DNA of 64,000 bases from assembly GCA_026075535.2 (NCBI GenBank), contig AP026547.1, positions 806,001 through 870,000 on the forward strand, read 5' to 3'. The number at the start of each line of letters is the position of its first letter. The first letter of the stretch is position 1. The stretch comes from Tricholoma matsutake (lineage: Eukaryota > Basidiomycota > Agaricomycetes > Agaricales > Tricholomataceae). A model generated the notes under the pieces. It ran no database searches. It saw nothing but the letters and a program-made list of their open reading frames with translations, and was not told the origin of the DNA. Shown here in pieces: positions 54,832 to 62,700 of the stretch. The position numbers were made by a program, and so were the translations under genes.

Positions 54832-55232
54832 CAGCCCCATTACCTAATAAAATTTCATTTTCATTTTATTATGTCGAATTACACTACATTACACCAAATG
54901 ACGCCAAATGACGCTACACTTTGATAGCGTGAGAATATTATTTCGCACGCATCACTATGTACACGCCTGTATGCACACATCGGTAACAACAATGTACAAT
55001 ATATGTAACATAGTATATAAACCCTAAATATATGCCTAGGGGACCCCAGTTGTGTTCTCTTAGGTATTCCACCTACGTTTTCGGTGTGAAAGGCCTATCT
55101 CAACAAACTCACCTATTAATAACCCCTCGCATCAAAACCATCAATTCCCCATCATGCGCGCGGATCCCGCCCCCTTCTTGTAGAGAGAACCTGCATGGTC
55201 TTAGCTAGCAGATAGTGGGTGTCGCCCTAACA
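54832..55232 (+). repeat. Solo LTR of the Gypsy-1 family inside Gypsy-4 RT
   Basis: 401 bp, TGTTAGG...CCTAACA, with exact TSD CCAGC (54827-54831 and 55233-55237). RT coding continues in register on both sides. It shows that the Gypsy-1 family transposed after Gypsy-4 had landed. Confidence 0.95.
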
Positions 55233-55910
55233 CCAGCCAGTTTTGTGTTGTCCATTGCAAGTTCATTGGGTCTGACGATCATGCCCAAGAACTTGACTTC
55301 CTGTACATTGAATTTGCACTTCTCTATTTTCAGGTAGAGATTGCATTGTTGTAGTCGTTCGAGGACCCTTTCAGTCCTTATCCAGTGTTCTTCTTCCATC
55401 TTTGAGAAGATCAGGATGTTGTCCATATAGATGACGAGCCATCCTTCATCCAGCATATCTCGGAAGAGATTGTTCATCATCACCTGGAATGTTGCCGGTG
55501 AGTTGCACAGCCCAAAGAACATCACCATTGGCTCAAATAGCCCTCGGTTAGTCTTGAATGCTGCCTTCCACTCATCTCCTTTCTTTATCCGTACCTTATG
55601 ATATCCCCATCGAATATCAAGTTTCATGAAAAATCTCGCTCCCTTCAGCTTGTCCAAGAGGTCTCCGATCAGTGGCAGGGGGTAGTTGTTCTGGATCGTT
55701 CCTTTGTTCAGATAGCAATAGTCTTGGCAAGGTCGTAGAGCATCGGAGTCCTTCTTTGACACAAAGAAGAATCGGGATGCCATGGGTGATTTTGACGGTC
55801 GGATGTATCCTTTCTCCAGGTTTTCATCTAGAAACTCATTGAGTTTCTCTTGTTCTTTTGGCGTCAATGGGCATAGACATTTTGGCATTGATGGTACCGT
55901 GATCTGGAGT
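55233..55910 (-). pseudogene. Gypsy-4 reverse transcriptase
   Basis: [80 protein letters not shown], then [14 protein letters not shown]. The second catalytic Asp is Asn (YMDN, codon AAC), as in Gypsy-2, consistent with a CpG-to-CpA change. Otherwise open from 55888 to the solo LTR. Confidence 0.9.
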
Positions 55911-56115
55911 CCTATAATCGTGGGTCAGGGTAGTCTGTTGTCAAGGGTAGTTTATCCTGTTTTGTAGTGTCATTTTCACATTCCTTTTGCCGGTGCTTCC
56001 CTCCCCTGTGGAGGTTAGCAATTCCTTCATCCTTTGCACAATTCATTGTGCCCTGTCGCATTCTTTGTTTTTTCCCTTTTCCAGTTGTTTCTTCTTCTGG
56101 TTTTCTCGGGTCTTG

Positions 56116-56445
56116 GTGACAGCACGTCATGCTGCTTCAAGGCCTCTGGCTTGTTTAGGGGTGTTGCTGCTCCTGGTCTTTGCGACAGCTATCTGGGCGG
56201 AATTCAGTTCCTTGGCTTTCCTCTCAGAAAGCCTTTCCTTCATTTTTGCCATGGCTAGTCATGCTCGGGCAAGGTTTCTCTCCTTCTCCTCAGAGAGTCT
56301 TTTTCTGGTTTTTGCCACAGCCAATCTGGCTCAGGCAAGGCTCTTCTCTTTCTCTTCGGAGAGCCTCTGTCTTGTCTTGGCCACGATGTGTCGAATTCGT
56401 GCCATCTTGTCATTGGGTGCCTCCCTTCCGGCGTTAATTTTTGGA
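56116..56445 (-). repeat. Five 66-bp units encoding 22-residue helical repeats between PR and RT
   Basis: Unit starts at 56116, 56182, 56248, 56314 and 56380 (exact 66-bp period). On the minus strand the consensus peptide is AVAKTRxRLSEEKExxLAxA, charged and helical, predicted coiled coil. Two or three TGA codons interrupt the units. A charged repeat linker at this place is not usual in Ty3/gypsy Pol. Confidence 0.8.
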
Positions 56446-56972
56446 AGGTTCAAGGTATTTGGGAGGGCCCGTTCAGCTCTTCTTGTCTTTTCCAGGATCC
56501 GCTGGATTTGAGCTCGTCGTTCTTCATCTCGGAACTCAAAGGTTCCCTTCTTCCAATTGATGATCAGGTTTATCTCCCGCAGCCATGGCAGGCCCAGGAT
56601 TACCGATTCTTTGCCTAGTCCAGCGACTAGGTACTCTATCGGGTAGCTCCTTCCGTTGATGTGGAGTCTTCCTTTCACGCATCTGGTGATCATTCCCTGC
56701 CTGTTCAGGGTCCCGTCTACGTTTGTGGCCCGGATGGTGTGGCCTAAGGGATATGTCCTGATCCCTTCTCGTTCGACGAATTTTGAGTCAATAAAGACTC
56801 CTCCTGCTCCAGAGTCGAGGAGCATGTTTGTTGCGACATCTTTCCCATTGTCTGACTCAGTTACCCGAATAGACAGGCACATAGATTGTCTATTCATGGT
56901 AGCTAAGAGTACAGACCCTAGGGAGACTACAGCAGTGACTGGTGTTGTATCAGGCTGCTGTTCTAAAAACCC
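56331..56972 (-). pseudogene. Gypsy-4 protease
   Basis: Entered from gag by the -1 site at 56966-56972; open from there. Active site TNMLLDSGAGGVFIDSKFVE, closing motif SVILGLPWLREINLIINWKK. TGA at 56331-56333 lies inside the helical repeat region after EEKEKSLA. Confidence 0.9.
56963..56972 (-). promoter_or_regulatory. Programmed -1 frameshift site (G GGT TTT TAG)
   Basis: On the minus strand gag reads TCG GGT TTT TAG. The heptamer G GGT TTT (56972-56966) fits the X XXY YYZ slippery rule exactly, and the gag stop TAG (56965-56963) follows at once. A one-base slip back gives GGG TTT TTA GAA CAG, which is open into the protease. Frame arithmetic agrees (gag frame from 57202, pol frame from 56897). 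Confidence 0.8.
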
Positions 56973-57874
56973 GATTCCTCCATGAGGTTGAGGGTTCGTT
57001 CCTTTTCTTCTTCATCTAGTTCATCCAGCATCATGTGGATCTTCTGGTAGGTGTCCACCCCAGTCTTTTTCTGGGTGAAACAGTTTCGGTAAGGAGGAAG
57101 TGCTGACCCCGTCTGGGTGGGGTCTTTTCCATCCTTGTGGTCGGACGATCGGTGTCCGGGTTGGTGGCAGGTGAAACACAATCCCTTTCGGAGGTGTTCC
57201 ATGCGTTCTTGGTTTGTCAGTCAGTTGATGTCGAGAGAGGGCTGTTCTTTCTTTATCGTTTCATTTGTCTTCTGGTTCTGCCTGGTCTTTCCCAGGATTG
57301 CCCTGGCCCATTTCCATTGGCCTTCATATTTTGAAGCTGCCTTTATCCAGCCTTCGAGAGTATTGGGCACTGTCTCCATTGTGTGTACCCTTTTCAGTAA
57401 CTCGGGGTGCAGTCCGTCCATGAAGTACTCAATCATGGCTGCATCTTCGGTGATTCCCATCCTGTCTTTCAGGATGTGGAAGTTTGCCACATATTCTTTG
57501 AGGTTCCCTGAACCTTATTTGAGATTCTTAATCTCTGTCTTTGCCGTTCCGGCATTGTCAATCGGTGAGAAGGCCTCTAGGACCTTCTGTCGGAAGTCTG
57601 CATATTCACCGAGTCCCTCGGACTGGTGTTGGTTGACAAATGCCTGCACCCAGGCAGCTGCTGTCCCTCCATTCATGAAGGACAGCGTGAAGAAAATCTT
57701 CTTGTCATTTGTGTCATAGACCTGGTCGTTGATTTGCAGGTATAGGTCTATCTCCTGCAGGAACTTGGCGGTCTTGGTCCGCTCTCCTGAGAAGTCTGTT
57801 GGTGATCGGATTTGAATGTCCTTCACAGACGTCATCGGTGTGGTTGTGGGTTCGGACATCTCATTATAGAGGTC
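56963..57874 (-). pseudogene. Gypsy-4 Gag
   Basis: ATG at 57859. IRSPTDFSGERTKTAKFLQE, FTLSFMNGGTAAAWVQAFVN, FRQKVLEAFSPIDNAGTA, TAA at 57515-57517 (CAA to TAA), ILKDRMGITEDAAMIEYFMD, TGA at 57221-57223, then a knuckle CFTCHQPGHRSSDH in which the last cysteine of CCHC is histidine. Ends in the -1 frameshift site. Confidence 0.85.
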
Positions 57875-58175
57875 GTCGGTTTTGTCTGTTAAGAAGCGGG
57901 TGGATGTTTTGGATGGGGGTGCATGCGGTTGTTCAAAGTCTTCATCGGTGAGGAAATCTCCTCGTTGTCTGTCGGTTGATCCATAGAACCAACGCTGTGC
58001 TGGGGTCGGGTAACAGACTAGTCTTCCATTGTATCAGTACCAAGATGAACCTGGCTGTGGTTCTGTTTCTCTCGGTGGTCGGTCTGGGGTTTGTCTAGAC
58101 CCAGGTCGCTGTGGTGTGTATCGAGATGTATTGCCTACACCTAGGTAGGTGGGCTAGCAGATAGTTTAGATCTTA
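57875..58175 (-). other. Gypsy-4 leader
   Basis: About 300 bases between 5' LTR and gag start on the minus strand, no gene. No obvious tRNA-complementary primer site recognised beside the LTR. Confidence 0.5.
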
Positions 58176-58943
58176 TGTTAAGGGCAAAGCCTCAACCACT
58201 CGATCTAGTCAATGTTGTTTGACGAGGTGCTTCCTCAATGAGTCGTTCAGCACTAGTCTTACTTGGAGCGTCCGATGTAAGATAGGTAGTGCACTCTAGC
58301 AGGGCTTCTGCATAGAGTCATTCAGGTTCACACACTAAGGGGCTTCCTTAGTGGTTTTGAGTAAGTTCATGAGTTGCAAGTTAAGGCTGTTAATTGCCTA
58401 GATCTAAACTAAGGACATCCCTACTACGAGTTGCAGTATTTATACTATGAGGGAGGTCCTTATCATCCAATCGGAAAGATAGATGCGTATCAAGTAAGAA
58501 TAGAAACAATAGGCCTCATGCCTTGCATGAGGCGTCCGATGTCACAGAGTGCTGCGGTGCAGCATGTCAGGAAACAATAAGAGATAAGCCTCATGCCTAG
58601 CATGAGGCATCTGATGTCATGGATCTGATGTCAAGGATCCGATGTCAAGGACATGCTGCAGCTCAGCATGTCGATCATGAGAGTCCGACGTCACAGACCT
58701 CATGTCAAGAGGCTGTTGTATCACAGCATGTGTGGGAGTGGGTTCGGGTGCATGGAGTCACCATGCATCAAGGGTGCCTTCCATGGGAAGGGGATCGAAT
58801 GCATGCAGTTGGCATGCATCATGTGTGTGTCTGGTGTCAAGGACATGCCCTAGGCATGAATCATGGGGTGCCTCCTGTCTGGAGGGGATCATCGGGTTGG
58901 TCGGGTTGGTTGGGTTCCATGAGTTACAAGGAAAATTGTAACA
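58176..58943 (-). repeat. Gypsy-4 5' LTR
   Basis: 768 bp, longer than its partner because of extra units around 58612-58700 built on GATGTCA(A)GGA and CAGCATGTC words. TSD GGTGG follows. Confidence 0.95.
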
Positions 58944-58973
58944 GGTGGAGATGGGAATAAAGTTGATTAAATA

Positions 58974-59467
58974 ACTCAGTAGCTTTCCTTGCATGTGAGT
59001 TGGTTTTTACCCACAGGGTTTTTCACCACACAGAGGTTTTAACGCACCTGAAAGATAATCCAGTTAACCATTCCTAATAACTCAAACCATGCTTGGCTTG
59101 AAGTGTTGGGATAGGCAATCCAAGCCCATGGTCTGAGGCTGGATGCTGGATATTATTAATAGAGCAGCTGTTTTGATGTGTGTTCTATTTATAGCACAGT
59201 TACATACAGCCATAGTATAGGAGAAATAATAAGAAGTTTCTTGTCTCATTTCCCCCACTTGTCTCTAAGAGAATTATCTCTTCTCTGTTCATTTCCCAGC
59301 CTGATTTCCAATATAACCCTTTAACCCTTTATTTCCATATGAAATAACTGCATTTATTGTACATAATGGATTGACTCCAATACACTATATATGTGACAGA
59401 TAGGAACCATTGCTCTATAAGGGAGATGTAGACAAACATGCTTCATGACAAGTTCTCCATAGGCTAC
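58974..59467. other. 3' flank of the copia element
   Basis: TGTTGGGATAGGC at 59108 could be a copia 3' LTR start, and CCAATACA at about 59385 a possible end, but no 5' partner was found, so this is not asserted. No gene. Confidence 0.35.
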
Positions 59468-60640
59468 TTAATCTATGTGCAAACTCTCCCTGAGGGCCAC
59501 CTCCCACTCAACCTTTTCGACCACTGGACATCCTGAGCTCTCCCAAACTCTGGCCAGCCAACCTGCGACACTAACCCATGATCGACGTGGGGACTCATTA
59601 ATGATGAATGATTTTACAAAACACCCACGTGCCTCCGCCTGTGTCTGCAAACTAAACATCAGTTCTTGTCTACCCTGCGGTGTACCCAGCTCTTCCGCCG
59701 CTCTATTCCACCCCAACATCTTCACTAGCCTCAATGCGCGTGCCTCGTAAAGTGCCCGATTCCTCAACTGCACAAGAAGTCAGCACTTTGTAGCATCATC
59801 GAGGATCCGGCCATGATCAGGGCCATGAACAACTTCCCAGCATTCAAGGACTGTCAAAGTCTCCTTCGCGGTTTATATTGGCTTGGATCGCAGCAGACTT
59901 GCAGCTCTGGTTAAAAGTTCATGTTCATCCAGTGGTGACAACTTTGTTCATTGGTCTGTTCGAAGCTGTGGTTGAAGAATAGCAGATACAGCTGAAAATG
60001 AAGCATGATCAGCGGATGGTGATGGTGGAGCGCTTGGTAGACAATGTAGATTTGCAGTCAGGCCATCAAGTGGAAGAAATGGCAATGCATGGGGTATATC
60101 CTGGGTGCATGGAATAAATGTGATATCGGCAGCAGTGTATGTACCCCCCATATCATTCCTCAACTGAGGAATCCAATCTGTGACATTTTGAAGGGTAAGT
60201 TTTGGAAGGATGCGAGAAGGGATGACCATCTTGTCTGGCCCAAAATCGTGGGGGTGTTGCAGTGCTTGGTTGCCATTGTTATCCACAGATGTGGGACATG
60301 GGGCTGTGATCATGAACTCGTGGGCATGTTCCATGATAAGTGCATTCAAGAAAAATCCACCTCGACACTCTCCAGAACCCAATACGGAGATTGATTGAGC
60401 CTCCTGGTCTGCCCCAGCTGCAGCTATGAGCTTCCAAGAAGGACTCTCCCAGCTACCACTAAAGCACAATGTGTGTATGAGCAAGACGTCTCCCTTTGTA
60501 CCTCCTATAATGGCCTCCAATTCCCCCTTTCGAAGCTCACAATCTGCCTTTTCATCACTAATTATGAAGGCACCATTTTCATCACCGTGGCCCACTAAGA
60601 TGAGGATGAGGACGTTGCCTGTTGATAACCTGAGGTTTTT
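59468..60640 (-). pseudogene. Caspase-like cysteine peptidase pseudogene (C-terminal part)
   Basis: Minus strand. After a splice-like AG at about 60637 it reads STGNVLILILVGHGDENGAF with the catalytic His of a caspase fold, then GDVLLIHTLCFSGSWESPSW with the catalytic Cys, and SVLGSGECRGGFFLNAL. The 215-codon frame to 59948 is followed in the same frame by about 160 more codons to 59468 (AASLLRSKP, WEVVHGPDHGRILDD, MLGWNRAAEELGTPQGRQEL), with TGA, TAA and TGA stops. The upstream exon(s) are missing; repeats adjoin directly. The fold and residues fit clan CD peptidases found in mushrooms; its substrate is unknown. The only host-type gene here with an enzyme signature. Confidence 0.65.
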
Positions 60641-60654
60641 ACACTCCCCCCCGT

Positions 60655-60864
60655 ATTCCTATAGGAATCCGATGATTCCAATGATTCTTATCGGAATCCG
60701 ACCATATTCCGATGTCATTTTCAGTCCTAGTCCAGTCTGATGCAGTCCGATCAGAATCCGATCAGACCATCGGAATTTCCTAGGAATTTCTGACCATAGG
60801 AATCACATAGGAATATTCCAAGGTTATGCAGAGACATTGGACAACATAGGATTCCGATAGGAAT
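60655..60864. mobile_element. Small MITE-like repeat with 16-bp inverted ends
   Basis: Begins ATTCCTATAGGAATCC and ends with its near-exact complement GGATTCCGATAGGAAT. The interior is made of GGAATCCGAT-like words. About 210 bp and non-coding. The target duplication is not clear. It abuts the truncated exon of the caspase-like pseudogene. Confidence 0.6.
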
Positions 60865-60907
60865 GATAGCAGCATTGCTTAGTAATAGTAGAAAAAGTAG
60901 AAACACA

Positions 60908-60990
60908 TGGCAGAATTGAACCCCAGAGCTCTAATATGATTACATAAACTTACAGTAACAACAAGACCACTACACTAAGTGGTCATTGCA
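60908..60990 (-). other. tRNA-derived sequence (A and B boxes, minus strand)
   Basis: On the minus strand, CTTAGTGTAGTGGTC resembles an A box and, about 45 bases later, GGGGTTCAATTC a B box, within a length suitable for a tRNA or tRNA with a short insert. No full cloverleaf was drawn. Possibly a SINE head or a dead tRNA. Confidence 0.35.
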
Positions 60991-61945
60991 GGTACGTGCT
61001 CGTACTGCACTACATACCATTCCCACGGGTGTGATGACAAAGCACAAAGCCGCGTCACCACACCTGCCAGCTCATCATTCTCCCACCACCACCACCAATG
61101 ATGATGACCACGACCACGGCTGCCTCCCCACCTCAACCACCACCACCACCACCATACCCACTCCCACTCCCACTCCCATGCCATCAAGAGGGGCCAACAG
61201 CCATCAACGGACACAAGCAGCTCAAATGACGGAATCGTCATTTGGGCCGCGGTAAGTTTTTTTTTTTTCATTTGTTTCTTGTTTTCTAAACTAACTAACA
61301 TCTTTCTTTTGTTTTTTAGGTCCTAAACTACAGGGTAACAATGGACGGACGGATGGGCCCTAGGCAAGTTTTTTTTTTTCCTTTGATTTTGAGTTTACAC
61401 TAACTGTTTTTCTTTCATCTTCTAGGTTCTAAGCTGTTGGTAACAGCGGAGGGATGTGAGACGACCCTGACGATGCTGCCAGGGCCCCACCATGAACACC
61501 CACAGAGACAAAGAGGGACAGGGAGGGAGACAAGGAAGTGATGACAATGACGACGACGACAGGGAGTGGGAGACAAGAAGGTGGAGGGGGAGACGAGAGG
61601 GTGGAGGGTGGAGGGGGAGACGAGGGGAAGGCGACGGGCACCAGCACTGGACAGGACGAGGGCAGAAAGGGACAACAAGGAGGGGACAACGAGGGGGTGG
61701 GGACAACGAGGGGGTGGGGATGACGAGACGGCACCCCAAACAACACACCACTCACCACCAGCCTCGCGAGCAACTGCTCGTGGGGTGGACAGTGGGTGGA
61801 ATGACAAGGAGGAGGGGGAGACAAGGGAGGAGGAGACAAGGGACACACAGGGGACACCATGCCACTGCCATGAGCATCTGCTTATGGGGTGGATTGTGGG
61901 GTCTACAAGAAGGAGACGGCGCCCCAACACCCGAACCCCACCACT
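60991..61945. repeat. Low-complexity and tandem region
   Basis: CAC/CCA trinucleotide-rich part (61080-61190), then two diverged tandem modules of about 118 bp (61246-61365 and 61366-61440). Each has AAGTTTTTTTTTTT, a pyrimidine stretch, TAGGTYCTAA and GGTAACA; the modules resemble intron ends. After that a GGAGACGAGGG-rich stretch follows to 61760. Long frames here reflect base composition, not genes. Confidence 0.6.
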
Positions 61946-62041
61946 CATAAAAGGGGCGACTTGTCCTTTCTTATTAGCTGATCGAATCTGATCGACACAA
62001 GTGCCCAAGATGCTATCATGCACAGCCATAAATGCCAATTT

Positions 62042-62700
62042 TCATTGCATAGTGAAATTCCTGACTCCTGGGTACTCGTTTTGTTTAGCAGAGTCCCAGA
62101 TCATGGATCTGGGCATATGCCCAGTATTCAAGAAGAATGGTGCATATCCTGTACTTGCAGATCTAGCTGAATTGATTGTGAACTCTATCGCAGGTAATTT
62201 TGTCACCCAGTCTATCTGTCTCTCATCGATGCACTGCCTTAGCATTTGCATCATGGTCCAATTAGCGCGCTCAGTGGCGCCATCAGTTTGTGGGTGGTAT
62301 GCACTTGACATTCTGAGTCAGGTACCAACCAGTTTATTAAGATGTTGCCAAAATGTACTGGTAAAGAGGACATCTCGGTCACTAACTATAGATTTCAGCA
62401 ATCCATGAAGTTTATAGACTTCGTCACACATTAATTCAGCAATTTGATGTGCATTATAATTTTCATGACTTGGAATCAGATGTACCATTGAGGAAACATA
62501 TTATGACCATTATAGAATTAAAGATACCATTCCAATTCTTAGACTCAGGTAATGGCCCCACAAAATTGACTCCTATTGATTCCCATGGGTACGACGGTAC
62601 ATCTAATGGATTTAATAATCCATAGGGTTTTTGTGTTGATGGTTTACTCCGTCTACAGGTCACACAAGACTGGCAGTAAAATGTTGTATCAGAAGTCATA
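62042..62700 (-). pseudogene. Gypsy-6 integrase core
   Basis: CQSCVTCRRSKPSTQKPYG, then SIGVNFVGPLPES, in which the first catalytic Asp (VDF or MDF in the sister elements) is Asn (codon AAT after GTC, again a CpG-to-CpA type change). After a gap with frame changes comes MSSAYHPQTDGATERANWTM with the catalytic Glu. The middle Asp region is poorly preserved. Confidence 0.8.

Larger units (their letters stand above)
51042..58943 (-). mobile_element. Gypsy-4: Ty3/gypsy chromovirus on the minus strand with an extra ORF
   Basis: LTRs at 51042-51704 and 58176-58943, both TGTTAAGGG...TTGTAACA, TSD GGTGG (51037-51041 and 58944-58948). A GGGGGGG purine tract on the minus strand adjoins 51704, so this is the 3' LTR. 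Order on the minus strand: leader, gag, -1 frameshift site, protease, a 22-residue repeat linker, RT, [solo LTR insertion], RNase H, integrase, chromodomain, an accessory ORF, 3' LTR. Confidence 0.95.
27291..58973 (+). mobile_element. Ty1/copia element, split by two later gypsy insertions
   Basis: The copia polyprotein occupies 27291-31194, 50767-51041 and 58949-58973. It is interrupted first by Gypsy-1 (31195-50761, TSD GCTGG at 31190-31194 and 50762-50766) and then by Gypsy-4 (51042-58943, TSD GGTGG at 51037-51041 and 58944-58948). Removing both joins the RNase H and C-terminal sequence in register, ending VEMGIKLIK-stop at 58973. It carries five TGA and one TAG stops, one frameshift and one small deletion. 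Flanking LTRs were not found with confidence. It is the oldest layer of the nest. Confidence 0.9.

Noticed and set aside
27341..59125. TGTTGGGATAGGCAAT occurs at 27342 and 59108, suggesting copia LTR starts
   Set aside because: Only 16 bases match, the first lies inside the gag frame, and a chance match of that length in 64 kb is plausible.
61415..62038. Long proline/serine-rich minus-strand frames
   Set aside because: They arise from GGAGACGAGGG-type low complexity; overlapping frames on both strands are equally open.
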